NCBI RefSeq assembly: GCF_028291725.1
Contig: NZ_JAQGNT010000057.1
Location: 1 to 63,135, forward strand
DNA: 63,135 nt
Direction: 5' to 3'
Source: Hydrocarboniphaga sp.
GTDB taxonomy: Bacteria > Pseudomonadota > Gammaproteobacteria > Nevskiales > Nevskiaceae
The position numbers and the translations under genes were made by a program. This document shows positions 34,621 to 44,421 of the stretch, in pieces; the stretch's first letter is position 1, and every line of letters starts with the position of its first letter. The notes under the pieces are model-generated. The model worked only from the letters and a program-made list of their open reading frames with translations, made no database searches and was not told where the DNA came from.

Positions 34621-36006
34621 ATGGTACCCACGCAGAGTCTGCTGAAGCGCCAGCTGAAACGTTTTTTCGGCAGCGACTTCAGCATTCCTTCCGAATGGCA
34701 GGGCTTCATCGCGACCGTCGACAGCGCCTATGAGGAGTTCGAGGTCGATCGCGAGCTGATGGAGCGCGCGCTGGAAGTCAGCTCCGAGGAGCTGCTGGAG
34801 GCGAATTCGGAAATCCGGGCGATCTTCCAGGCGATTCCCGACCTGGTATTCCGCCTTGACGATGAAGGCACCATTCTGTCGGTCAAGGCCGGGGCCGGCG
34901 TTGACCTGCCGCAGCGCGAACTGTCCGGAAAACGCATCCAGGAATGCTGGCTCAAGTATTCCGGAGAGCGCTTTCATGAGGTTCTGCGTCGGGTGATCGA
35001 GGAAAAGGCGATGGTCAGCATCGAGCACGCGGAAGGCGCCAAGGGGCTGGAGTCGTTCCATGAAGTCCGGCTGGTGCCGCTGTTACGCAACCAGGTCGTC
35101 GCCATCGCGCGCAACATTACCGAACGCAAGAACGCCGAAGCCAAGCTCGAGCAGATGCACAAGCAGCTCGCCAACACATCGCGCCAGGCCGGCATGGCCG
35201 AGATCGCCACCAACGTGCTGCACAACGTCGGCAACGTGCTCAATAGCGTCAACGTCTCCGCCAGCCTGGTGGCGGACAGCGTGAAGAAATCCAAGAGCGT
35301 CGGCGTGGCCAAAGTCGCGGCGCTGCTGCGCGAGCACGAAGCCGACCTCGGCCGGTTCATGACCGAGGACCCCAAGGGCCGGCTGGTGCCGGCCTACCTG
35401 GCGCAGCTCGCCGAGCATCTGCACGCCGACCAGCAAGCCACGCTCGCGGAGCTCGATTCGCTGCAGCAGAACATCGAGCACATCAAGAAAATCGTGGCGA
35501 TGCAGCAGAGCTACGCCAGGGTTTCCGGCGTCGTCGAAACTGCCAAAGTCGCCGAACTGGTGGAAGACAGCCTGCGCATGAACGAAAGCTCGAGCAGCCG
35601 TCACGGCATCCAAACCATCCGCGAATACGCCGACGACGTGCCGCTGATCCAGATCGACAAGCATCGAGTGCTGCAGGTGCTGGTCAATCTACTGCGCAAC
35701 GCCAAGCACGCCTGCGACGACTCGGGGCGCCCGGACAAGCGCATCACGGTGCGAGTGGCCTGCGCCGACGCCCGCGTACGAATTTCGGTGACCGACAACG
35801 GCATCGGCATTGTGGCGGAAAACATCAAGCGGATCTTCAATCACGGCTTCACTACCCGCAGAAACGGACATGGCTTTGGCCTGCACAGCGGCGCCCTCGC
35901 CGCCAAGGAGATGGGCGGTTCACTGAGCGTACACAGCGACGGCCCGCAGCAAGGCGCGACGTTCACTCTGGAATTGCCATTGCAGCCAGCGCAGGAGCTC
36001 TCTTGA
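34621..36006 (+). CDS. PAS sensor histidine kinase of the FIST operon
   Basis: A 461-residue cytosolic kinase. A helix near 40-65, then PAS (about 66-165; IPDLVFRLDDEGTIL), then MAEIATNVLHNVGNVLNSVN with the phospho-acceptor His201, and an ATPase domain with NLLRNAKHACDD, DNGIGI and GHGFGLHSG. The His-box form LHNVGN differs from the AHEINTP type of the other two kinases here, marking a different kinase subfamily. Starts two bases after the FIST stop and overlaps the REC-GGDEF gene by four bases. Confidence 0.88.
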   Translation: MVPTQSLLKRQLKRFFGSDFSIPSEWQGFIATVDSAYEEFEVDRELMERALEVSSEELLEANSEIRAIFQAIPDLVFRLDDEGTILSVKAGAGVDLPQRELSGKRIQECWLKYSGERFHEVLRRVIEEKAMVSIEHAEGAKGLESFHEVRLVPLLRNQVVAIARNITERKNAEAKLEQMHKQLANTSRQAGMAEIATNVLHNVGNVLNSVNVSASLVADSVKKSKSVGVAKVAALLREHEADLGRFMTEDPKGRLVPAYLAQLAEHLHADQQATLAELDSLQQNIEHIKKIVAMQQSYARVSGVVETAKVAELVEDSLRMNESSSSRHGIQTIREYADDVPLIQIDKHRVLQVLVNLLRNAKHACDDSGRPDKRITVRVACADARVRISVTDNGIGIVAENIKRIFNHGFTTRRNGHGFGLHSGALAAKEMGGSLSVHSDGPQQGATFTLELPLQPAQELS

Positions 36007-37178
36007 ACCTGGCACCCGAGACCATCAATCGTCGCATCCTCGTCGTCGACGACAATCCCTCCATCATCGACGACTTCAGGAAGATCCTCGGCACCGATCC
36101 GAACGATGGCGGTGCGCTGAGGCACATCGAGGAGTCACTGTTCGGCGACGGTGTCGCCGCGGAAACCGCACGCCCAGTGTTCCAGATCGACTCGGCATGC
36201 CAGGGGCAGCAGGGTCTGGCCCTGGTCGAACAGGCGCAGAAGAGCCACCAGCCCTACGCCGTGGCGTTCATCGACATGCGCATGCCTCCGGGCTGGGACG
36301 GGGTCGAAACCATCGCTCACATCTGGCAGAAAGACCCGCGCCTGCAGATCGTCGTCTGCACCGCCTACTCCGACTACTCCTGGAAAGAGATGTCGGATCG
36401 TCTCGACCTCGGCGACCGGCTGCTGATCCTGAAAAAACCTTTCGACAACATCGAGGCCTATCAGCTGGCCTGCGCGCTGTCGGTGAAATGGGAATTGACC
36501 CAGCAGGCCGAGCTGAAGATGGGCCGCCTCGAAGACGCCGTCCGTGTGCGCACCAGCGCACTGAGCCGCGCCAACGAAGCCCTGCAAGGCGAAATCGCCG
36601 AGCGCAAACTGCTGCAGCAGCAGCTTGCGCAACTGAGCGTCACCGACGCGCTCACAGGTCTGGCCAACCGCCGCCGCTTCGACGATACGCTCGCCGCGGA
36701 ATGGGCCCGAGCGCAACGGACCGCCCGCCCGATCGGCCTGGTGATGATCGATATCGATCATTTCAAGCCGTACAACGACCACTACGGGCACATCGGCGGC
36801 GACGCCTGCCTGCGCCGGGTGGCGACGGAACTGGCAGGTGTCACGCGCGGCGACACCGACCTGGTCGCCCGCTACGGCGGCGAGGAGTTCGCGATCATCC
36901 TGCCGGATGCGGATTGCGCCGCGGCCTGCGCGGTGGCCGAGCGCGCCTGCGCCGCGATCGCCGCGCTGCAGGAACCGCATGCCGCCGCGGCCGGCGGCAT
37001 CGTCACCATCAGCGCCGGCATCGCTTCGCTGGCCCCGTCGGCGGAGACGCCCGCCGAACGCTTGATCGAGTTCGCCGACAGTGCCCTGTACGAGGCCAAG
37101 CGCGCCGGCCGCAACCGGGTCAGGAGCTGGCCCTTCGCTGCCGCTGCGGTCGGAGCGCACTTGAACCGGGGCCGGTAG
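36003..37178 (+). CDS. Response regulator diguanylate cyclase, REC-GGDEF
   Basis: A 391-residue protein with a receiver (VVDDNPSIIDDF, Asp91 in [17 protein letters not shown]) and a GGDEF domain with active-site GGEEF (292-296), preceded by TDALTGLANRRRF and IDIDHFKPYND. The metal and substrate residues are intact, so c-di-GMP synthesis from GTP is expected. The inhibitory RxxD site is not at its usual place (GDTD before GGEEF). The output of the FIST kinase pathway is therefore probably a rise in c-di-GMP. Overlaps the kinase gene by four bases. Confidence 0.9.
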   Translation: MNLAPETINRRILVVDDNPSIIDDFRKILGTDPNDGGALRHIEESLFGDGVAAETARPVFQIDSACQGQQGLALVEQAQKSHQPYAVAFIDMRMPPGWDGVETIAHIWQKDPRLQIVVCTAYSDYSWKEMSDRLDLGDRLLILKKPFDNIEAYQLACALSVKWELTQQAELKMGRLEDAVRVRTSALSRANEALQGEIAERKLLQQQLAQLSVTDALTGLANRRRFDDTLAAEWARAQRTARPIGLVMIDIDHFKPYNDHYGHIGGDACLRRVATELAGVTRGDTDLVARYGGEEFAIILPDADCAAACAVAERACAAIAALQEPHAAAAGGIVTISAGIASLAPSAETPAERLIEFADSALYEAKRAGRNRVRSWPFAAAAVGAHLNRGR

Positions 37179-37231
37179 GAGTCCTCCGCGCGCGATCGCG
37201 CCGTGATCGCGAAGGCAAACGAGCGGATGTT

Positions 37232-37280
37232 CCCCTCTCCCACTGGTGGGAGAGGGTGGCCCGAAGGGCCGGGTGAGGGT
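37232..37280. repeat. Dispersed hairpin repeat, CCCTCTCCC type
   Basis: CCCTCTCCC pairs with GGGAGAGGG around CACTGGT, followed by GGCCC/GGGCC. The pattern is a widespread intergenic repeat of proteobacterial genomes. It may continue in degraded form to about 37340. It lies after the REC-GGDEF stop in a 484-base non-coding stretch (37179-37662) made almost wholly of such repeats. Confidence 0.65.
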
Positions 37281-37367
37281 CTTGCTGCGAGCGCCAGCCC
37301 TCACCCCGCTTGGGCCCAAGCGCTACGCGACACCCTCTCAATGAACCGGCTCTGCCCCGCCAGCGAC

Positions 37368-37440
37368 GTAGATCGGCAATCCCTTGCCGACGTGTGCGCC
37401 CCGATCGCTTGAGCACGTCGGCAAAGGATTGCCGACCTAC
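37368..37440. repeat. GTAG-type palindromic repeat, family A (copy 6)
   Basis: A complete unit with a single change in its first arm (GTAGATCGGC in place of GTAGGTCGGC) and the right hairpin GTCGGCAAAGGATTGCCGAC-CTAC. It is one of the few copies not directly at a gene end; both flanks here are other repeats. Confidence 0.8.
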
Positions 37441-37502
37441 CTTCGTCGGGTTCATGGTCCGTGAGCAGGTCCGCAAGGAACACGGGGCTACCCAGGAACC
37501 GC

Positions 37503-37600
37503 TCCCTCCCCTACAGGCGGGGGAAGGAGCTGGCCGGTTCCGGGATTCAAGCCGGCAGGTGCAAGCCTGCGGTGGTCTCTCTCGCAAGCGGGAGAGGGGA
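37503..37600. repeat. Dispersed hairpin repeat, CCTCCCC/GGGGAAGG type
   Basis: CTCCCTCCCC...GGGGGAAGGAG and, 60 bases on, CTCTCTCGCAAGCGGGAGAG form two hairpins of a composite intergenic repeat. A related GC-rich core lies inside the MITE-like element at 39379-39565. Confidence 0.55.
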
Positions 37601-37662
37601 ACGGCGGCGCGCGCGATCCTTGTTTGATGGAGAGAAGCGGCGTTAGCTCCACAGGCAAGCGG

Positions 37663-38586
37663 TCAGGAAACCGCCTGTTGAGTTTCCGCGGCTTCCCGGT
37701 GCTTTGCCCAGTCTCGCACCGCCTGCGCGAACAGCCTCAGCGCGGCCGGCGGGTGGCGGTTGGCCGGGTAGTACAGACAGAGTCCCGGGAAATAAGGACT
37801 CCAGTCGGACAGCAGGAGCAGCAGCCGGCCGCTGGCGAGGAGATCCGTTACCCGATCTTCCGGAACCCAGGCAATGCCGATACCCGACAGCGCGGCCTCG
37901 ATCATCAGGCTGGTGTTGCCCAGCGTCATTGGTCCGGCGACATCGACGCTTTTCCCGCGGCGTTCGAGATCCCAGCGGTAGATCGCGCCGCTGTCGAAGC
38001 GGAACCGGATGCAGCGGTGTTGTACGAGGTCATGCGGCGCCAGTGGTCTGCCGCGCTGCGAGACATAGCCCGGTGACGCAACCGCGATCATCCGCATGTC
38101 TGGCCCAAAACGGACCGCGATCATGTCGCGCGGCACGGCTTCAAGCAGCCGTATGCCGGCATCGAAACCGTCGGCGACGATATCGACCATCCGGCCATCG
38201 ACGACGAACTCGACCTGGATATCGGGGTATTGGGCCAGGAATCCCGGCAGCACGTCTCGAACAAGAACCACCGCTCCGGATTCAGCGCAGCTGATCCTGA
38301 TGGCGCCCGTGGGCCGGTCGCGCCCCGCGGCGACTTCGGTCACGGCGTCTTCAAGGTCGGCGATCGCCGGTCGCGCGCGCCTCAGCAGCTGCTCGCCAGA
38401 CTCCGTCAGCGCCACCGATCGCGTCGTGCGGTTGAACAGGCGCACACCCAGGCCCGCCTCCAGACTCCGCATCTAACGGCTGAGCGCCGACGGAGAGACT
38501 TCCAGCAGGCGGGCCGCCGCGCGAAAGCTTCGCTGTTCGGCAATGGCGATGAAGGCAGTCAACTCGGACAGGACGGGGCGCGGCAT
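37663..38586 (-). pseudogene. LysR family regulator with an in-frame amber codon
   Basis: The N-terminal helix-turn-helix (ELTAFIAIAEQRSFRAAARL, EVSPSALSR) is followed by TAG at 38473-38475 and then, in the same frame, by MRSLEAGLGVRLFNRTTRSV and the complete substrate-binding domain to 37663. In the family this position is normally Gln or a similar residue (SALSRQMR-like), so a CAG-to-TAG change is the simplest explanation. Only a helix-lacking product could be made from the ATG after the stop. It is divergent from the broken aldo/keto reductase gene that it probably controlled. Confidence 0.82.
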
Positions 38587-38633
38587 AGATGAGCACATCT
38601 CAATAGCTTGTGCAGTTCTGGCCTGATTGTTGA

Positions 38634-39769
<1,136 letters not shown>

Positions 39770-39861
39770 TCGACGCGAGCGACGACAAGCAGGCGGACGC
39801 ATTCGCGCCCAGCGCGTCTTCGACGAGCGCAGCAGCTGAACTCTACAAACGGAGAACGACG

Positions 39862-40866
39862 ATGGATTACCGCTACCTCGGACGCAGCGCCGTCAAGGTC
39901 TCGCCGCTGTGTCTCGGCGCGATGATGTTCGGCGGCGAGACCGACGAGCCTACAGCCAGGCGCATCATCGACAAGGCCGCCGAGCAGGGCATCAACTTCA
40001 TCGACACGGCCGACGTCTACCACGCCGGGCGTTCGGAGCAGATCGTTGGACGTGCGATCGCCGAGCGGCGTGACCGCTGGGTCGTCGCCACCAAGTTCGG
40101 CTTCCCGTTCGCGCAGGGCCCGAACGAACAGGGACAGTCGCGCAAGTGGATACTGCAGTCGGTCGAGGCCAGCCTGCGGCGTCTTGGCACCGACTACATC
40201 GACCTCCTCTACTTCCACCGCGCGATTCCCGACGCGCCGCTCGAAGAAGGTGTGCGCGCCATCGGCGACCTGATCCGCCAGGGCAAGGTCCGTTACTTCG
40301 GGCTCTCCAACTTCCGCGGCTGGCGCATCGCCGAGGTGGCTCGCCTCTGCGACCAGCTCGGGCTCGATCGGCCTGTCGCCAGCGAACCGCTATACAACAT
40401 CGTCGATCGCACCGCCGAGGTCGAGCAGCTGCCGGCCGCGGCGCATTACGGCCTCGGCGTTGTCTCGTACAGCCCGCTGGCGCGCGGCGTGCTTAGCGGC
40501 AAATACGCGATCGACGCGCCGCCGTCGCCGGATTCGCGAGCGGGCCGCGGCGACCGGCGCATCCAGCAGACCGAGTGGCGCCCGGAATCGCTGCGCATCG
40601 CGCAAACGATCGCGGCGCATGCAGCCGAGCGCGGCACCACGTCCATCGCCTATGCACTGGCCTGGGTGCTGAAGAACCGGCTCGTCAGCGCGACGATCGC
40701 CGGCCCACGCACCGAAGCGCAGTGGGACCGCTACATCGATGCGCTCAGCGTGCGGCTCGGGCCGGAGGACGAAAGCTTCATCGATGCGCTGGTACCGCCA
40801 GGCCACGCATCGACGCCGGGCTACACCGATCCTGGTTACCCGATCGAGGGGCGTCCGGTCCTGTAG
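39862..40866 (+). CDS. Aldo/keto reductase (intact)
   Basis: A 334-residue NAD(P)H-dependent aldo/keto reductase with a full TIM barrel. The catalytic residues are all present: Asp and Tyr in FIDTADVYHAG (about 52-57), Lys in VATKFG (about 75) and His in LYFHRAIPD (about 117). The cofactor loop includes SYSPLARGVLSGKY. The length is normal. The ATG at 39862 has a GGAGA site. It stands alone after the broken paralogue and is convergent with IclR. Confidence 0.9.
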   Translation: MDYRYLGRSAVKVSPLCLGAMMFGGETDEPTARRIIDKAAEQGINFIDTADVYHAGRSEQIVGRAIAERRDRWVVATKFGFPFAQGPNEQGQSRKWILQSVEASLRRLGTDYIDLLYFHRAIPDAPLEEGVRAIGDLIRQGKVRYFGLSNFRGWRIAEVARLCDQLGLDRPVASEPLYNIVDRTAEVEQLPAAAHYGLGVVSYSPLARGVLSGKYAIDAPPSPDSRAGRGDRRIQQTEWRPESLRIAQTIAAHAAERGTTSIAYALAWVLKNRLVSATIAGPRTEAQWDRYIDALSVRLGPEDESFIDALVPPGHASTPGYTDPGYPIEGRPVL

Positions 40867-40867
40867 A

Positions 40868-41599
40868 TCAGCTCGATCGGGGCGTTCCTCGTGAAAGCTC
40901 ACTCGCGACACGAATGAGCATTTTCCCGATCGCCTGATGATCCGCCGGAGTCAGGCGCTCTCTCGGCGCGGTTACGACAATCGCGCCGGCCGGAAATCCA
41001 GCCAGCTCGAAAATCGGCGCCGCGATGTTCGTTGCAGCGGGATTGATTTCGCCGTCGCTGACGGCGTAACCGTGCTTGCGCGTCGCTTCAAAGCTGTCCA
41101 GTAAGGGACCATCGGGCTCGGCGCCTAGCAGGGCCATCTGCCGGGCCGTATCCATGTAGGGAAGTACGGCGCGTCCCGTCGCCGTATTGCGCGTACCAAC
41201 GAGAATGCCGAGCTGCGGCACCATCCGCAGTACCTGACGGCTCTCGACGACGTCGGCAATGACGAAGTTCTGCAGGTCCGGCACCACCAGCAGCACGGTT
41301 TCGCCGGTGTCGTCGCGGACTTGCTCCAGCAACGGCCGTGCACGCCGACGCAGGTCGCTGCTGCCCAGCGCGGCGTTGGCGACCGTCACGATACGGGCGG
41401 TCACTTCCCAGCGCACCGGCGGCTCGCGGGTGGGACGAATCCAGCCTCCATCGGCCAGGGTCATCACCGCCCGCTGGATCGCGCTCTTGTCCTGGTCGAG
41501 CAGCCGCGCAAGCGCGCGCACGCCGATCGGCTGATGGCTGGCAATCGCTTCCATCACCGCCAGAACCCGAGAGCCGCTATGACTGCGCTTGACGGCCAA
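40868..41599 (-). CDS. IclR family transcriptional regulator
   Basis: A 243-residue regulator: an N-terminal winged helix (residues 8-70; GVRALARLLDQDKSAIQRAV) and an IclR effector domain (about 85-240; VVESRQVLRMVPQLG, NTATGRAVLPY, FELAGFPAGAIVVTAP). IclR proteins act as repressors or activators of neighbouring catabolic genes in response to a small metabolite. It is divergent from the SDR at 41734 with a palindromic site between them, so it probably controls the following cluster. Confidence 0.9.
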   Translation of the reverse strand: MAVKRSHSGSRVLAVMEAIASHQPIGVRALARLLDQDKSAIQRAVMTLADGGWIRPTREPPVRWEVTARIVTVANAALGSSDLRRRARPLLEQVRDDTGETVLLVVPDLQNFVIADVVESRQVLRMVPQLGILVGTRNTATGRAVLPYMDTARQMALLGAEPDGPLLDSFEATRKHGYAVSDGEINPAATNIAAPIFELAGFPAGAIVVTAPRERLTPADHQAIGKMLIRVASELSRGTPRSS

Positions 41600-41665
41600 A
41601 AAACTCTCCCCTGTATCCGCACTTGTATCCGCACTCGCCTTGACCGCTCCAAGCCACCTCTATAA

Positions 41666-41705
41666 CGTATCACAAATATAATATAGCGTCTCACTAAGTG
41701 ATACG
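41666..41705. promoter_or_regulatory. Probable IclR operator and divergent promoter
   Basis: CGTATCAC (41666-41673) and GTGATACG (41698-41705) form a perfect 8-base inverted repeat around an AT-rich core (AAATATAATATAG) that looks like a -10 box for one or both directions. A further half site GTCTCAC lies at 41689-41695. The AT-rich patch is exceptional in this GC-rich window. It lies 29 bases before the SDR start and 67 bases before the iclR start. Confidence 0.6.
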
Positions 41706-41733
41706 AACCGCGATAAGTCTGAGGAGTGCAGGC

Positions 41734-42483
41734 ATGAACACGAAGGTCGCCTTGGTCACCGGCGCTGCGGCAGGTATCGGCAGAGCGGTCGCCCTGCGCT
41801 TCGCGCGCGACGGCATGGCGGTTGGCGTGCTCGACATCAACCTCGATGGCGCCCAAGCCGTCGTCTCGGAAATCCAGGCGAAGGGCGGCACGGCGGTCGC
41901 CCTGGCAGCCAGCATCGGCGATCGCGCGCAGGTCGTGGCGGCGGTCTCCAAGCTGCGGGAAACCCTGGGGCCGATTGCGGTGCTGGTGAACAACGCCGGC
42001 ATCACCGGCTATGCGCGCTTCCAGGATCTGACCGATGAAGCCTGGGATCGTGTGATGGCGATCAACCTGAAGGGCAGCTTCATCGTCACCCAGGTGGTGC
42101 TGCCCGACATGGAGGCCGCCCGCTGGGGCCGGATCGTCAACATCTCCTCGTCGAGCGCGCAGACCGGCGCCGAGACGATGGCGCATTACTCCGCGTCGAA
42201 GGGCGGCATCATCGCGCTCACCAAAACGCTGGCGCGGGAACTCGGGCCACTCGGCATCACGGTGAACAACATTCCGCCGGGCATGATCATGAACACCATC
42301 ATGTCCGAGGCCACCGTAGACCGTTTCCCGATTCCTAAAGAAGAACTGGTGAAGACCATCCCGGTGCGCCGTACCGGCGAGCCCGACGACATCGCCGGCG
42401 CCTGTGCATGGCTGGTTGCCGAAGAGAGCAGCTACGTCACCGGCCAGACCATCGGCATCAATGGCGGAAGAATCGTCTCCTGA
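41734..42483 (+). CDS. SDR family NAD(P)-dependent oxidoreductase
   Basis: A 249-residue short-chain dehydrogenase. The cofactor motif is TGAAAGIG (9-16), with NNAG near 88. The active site is complete: Ser in ISSSS, Tyr152 and Lys156 in HYSASK. Interconverts an alcohol and a ketone of unknown structure; the DIN sequence after strand 2 favours NAD. GAGGAG ribosome site. First gene of the island and the one most directly next to the IclR operator. Confidence 0.9.
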   Translation: MNTKVALVTGAAAGIGRAVALRFARDGMAVGVLDINLDGAQAVVSEIQAKGGTAVALAASIGDRAQVVAAVSKLRETLGPIAVLVNNAGITGYARFQDLTDEAWDRVMAINLKGSFIVTQVVLPDMEAARWGRIVNISSSSAQTGAETMAHYSASKGGIIALTKTLARELGPLGITVNNIPPGMIMNTIMSEATVDRFPIPKEELVKTIPVRRTGEPDDIAGACAWLVAEESSYVTGQTIGINGGRIVS

Positions 42484-42553
42484 CCGTCGAGGCGGGAACA
42501 AAGAGCGCTTCGTGATTCCGTTTGCCTGCCGCCACGCGGCAACAGAGTAGGAC

Positions 42554-43510
42554 ATGCCTTCGATTGCCGTGAAACCCCTGCGCGAAGACCTCTCGTTCGG
42601 CGTGCGCATCGTCGGCGTTACGCAAGCGGCGCTTGAGGATGACGCCATTCGAAAGCAGATCAACGCGCTGTTCGAGCAGCACGGCATGATCGTCTTCGAA
42701 GAAATGGAGCCCAGCAGCCAGTTGCATGTGGCGCTGAGCACGGTGTTCGGCCCGCTGAAGAAGCACCCGTTGCCGGGCGTCACACAGGTCGATGCAGAGA
42801 AAGAGCTGGGCATCATCGATATCCGGCATGTCCCCGGAACCGGCGGCATCGTCGAGATCGAGGGCGAGCGGCTGGCCAACTGGCTGCCCTGGCATTTCGA
42901 CCATTGCTACAACAACGAGCTGAATCGCGCGGGTGTGCTGCGGCTCATCGATATTCCGCCAACCGGCGGGATGACGGGTTTTGCCGATGGCCTCCAACTG
43001 TACCGTGCGTTTTCTCCAGCGCTGCGCAAGCGCATCGAAGGACGCAAGGTCATCTACACCTTGAACCTGATCTACGCGAACATGCGTTTCGGTCTGCCCA
43101 AGGGTTTCCGCGAGCTGAAAGTTCACGAAGACGCCTACAAGGTGACCGAATCCGGAAAGGGCATGCCGCGCGCGATTCATCCGGCGGTGTGGACAAGACC
43201 CAACGGCGAAAAAGTGCTGCACGTGTCGCCGTGGATGGCCGCCGGAATCGAGCTGCACGAAGACGCCGAAGGCGACGCTCTGCTGGAGTCGGTGTGCCGC
43301 GAGATCGCCGAAAAGATCAGGCCGTATTTCCACAAGTGGAAGTCGACAGACATGTTGATCTGGGACAACTGGCGCATGCTCCACTGCGTCAGCGGCCATG
43401 ACCCGCAACAGCCGCGTCGCATGCAGCGTACGACGATCAAGGGCGACTACGGACTCGGCTACTTCGAGAACGGCGCAGTGGGTGGAAAAATCCTAGAGAT
43501 GACGGTGTAG
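42554..43510 (+). CDS. TauD/TfdA family Fe(II)/2-oxoglutarate dioxygenase
   Basis: A 318-residue non-heme iron dioxygenase that couples oxidation of a substrate to decarboxylation of 2-oxoglutarate. The iron ligands are visible: His114 and Asp116 in WHFDHCYN, and His277 in RMLHCVSGHDP, followed by RRMQRTTI, with the Arg that binds 2-oxoglutarate. Typical members cleave ether, sulfonate or similar bonds by hydroxylation. 70 bases after the SDR; probably the oxygen-dependent first step of the cluster. Confidence 0.9.
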   Translation: MPSIAVKPLREDLSFGVRIVGVTQAALEDDAIRKQINALFEQHGMIVFEEMEPSSQLHVALSTVFGPLKKHPLPGVTQVDAEKELGIIDIRHVPGTGGIVEIEGERLANWLPWHFDHCYNNELNRAGVLRLIDIPPTGGMTGFADGLQLYRAFSPALRKRIEGRKVIYTLNLIYANMRFGLPKGFRELKVHEDAYKVTESGKGMPRAIHPAVWTRPNGEKVLHVSPWMAAGIELHEDAEGDALLESVCREIAEKIRPYFHKWKSTDMLIWDNWRMLHCVSGHDPQQPRRMQRTTIKGDYGLGYFENGAVGGKILEMTV

Positions 43511-43562
43511 CCGTCCACCGGACGCAACGACAGTCTCGACATAACTAGAACGAGGAGCCGCC

Positions 43563-44420
43563 ATGGCGCGAGCAGTGATAGCGGGAATCGGGATCGACTA
43601 CGAGTTGATCGGGCCTGCGGACGGACATGTGGTGGCGCTGACGCCGGGCGGCCGCTACGCCCGCGACACCCCGGGCCTGCGTCAGCTTGCTGACAACCTG
43701 GTCGCAGGCGGAAAGCGGGTGCTGCTGTGGGACCGGCCCAACTGCGGCGCTTCCGACATCTGCTTCGAAGGCAGCAGCGAATCGGACATGCAGGCCCGCG
43801 CGCTGATCGGTCTGATCGCGGAACTGAAGCTGGGGCCGGTCGCGCTGGCCGCCGGATCGGCCGGCTCTCGCGTATCGCTGATCGTCGCCGCCAAGGCGCC
43901 GCAGGCGGTTTCGCATTTGATCCTGTGGTGGATCAGCGGCGGGCCCTTGTCCCTGGCTCAGCTGGCGTCCTACTACTACTTCGAGTCCGCAATGGCGGCC
44001 TCACACGGCGGCATGGCCGCCGTGGCCCAGCTCGGCACCTGGGCACAGCAGATCGAACGCAACCCGGCCAATCGCGACATCATCCTGGCCCAGAACCCGG
44101 AGCGCTACATCGACACCCTGCAGCGCTGGGCGCTGGCCTTTGCCTACTCGGAAAGCTCGCCGGTGCCAGGCATGACGCCTGCAGATTTCTCGGCGCTGAA
44201 AATCCCCGCGCTGATTTTCCGCAGCGGCAACAGCGACACCAGCCACACACGCCGCACCAGCGAATGGGTGCATGAACTGCTGCCGCAATCGACAATCGTC
44301 GATCCGCCCTGGTCCGACCAGGAATGGAACGAGCGCCTGACGGCCTCGCTTGCTCAGGGTCGCGGACTGTTCGAAGGCTGGCCCAAGCTTGCGCCGGCGA
44401 TCCTGGACTTTGCGAGCTAG
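43563..44420 (+). CDS. Alpha/beta hydrolase with altered nucleophile elbow
   Basis: A 285-residue alpha/beta hydrolase. The oxyanion segment is TPGGRYARD and the strand before the elbow reads VLLWDRPNCGASD. The nucleophile elbow is A-G-S-A-G (Ser99), where the first Gly is Ala. I do not find the usual catalytic His near the end (PPWSDQEWNE instead of a GH), so activity or mechanism is uncertain. Starts after a GAGGAG site and ends one base before the next SDR. Confidence 0.82.
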   Translation: MARAVIAGIGIDYELIGPADGHVVALTPGGRYARDTPGLRQLADNLVAGGKRVLLWDRPNCGASDICFEGSSESDMQARALIGLIAELKLGPVALAAGSAGSRVSLIVAAKAPQAVSHLILWWISGGPLSLAQLASYYYFESAMAASHGGMAAVAQLGTWAQQIERNPANRDIILAQNPERYIDTLQRWALAFAYSESSPVPGMTPADFSALKIPALIFRSGNSDTSHTRRTSEWVHELLPQSTIVDPPWSDQEWNERLTASLAQGRGLFEGWPKLAPAILDFAS

Positions 44421-44421
44421 C

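Noticed and set aside
37179-37662. Short reading frames in the repeat-filled gap after the REC-GGDEF gene
   Set aside because: They run through palindromic repeats, lack ribosome sites and show no family resemblance.
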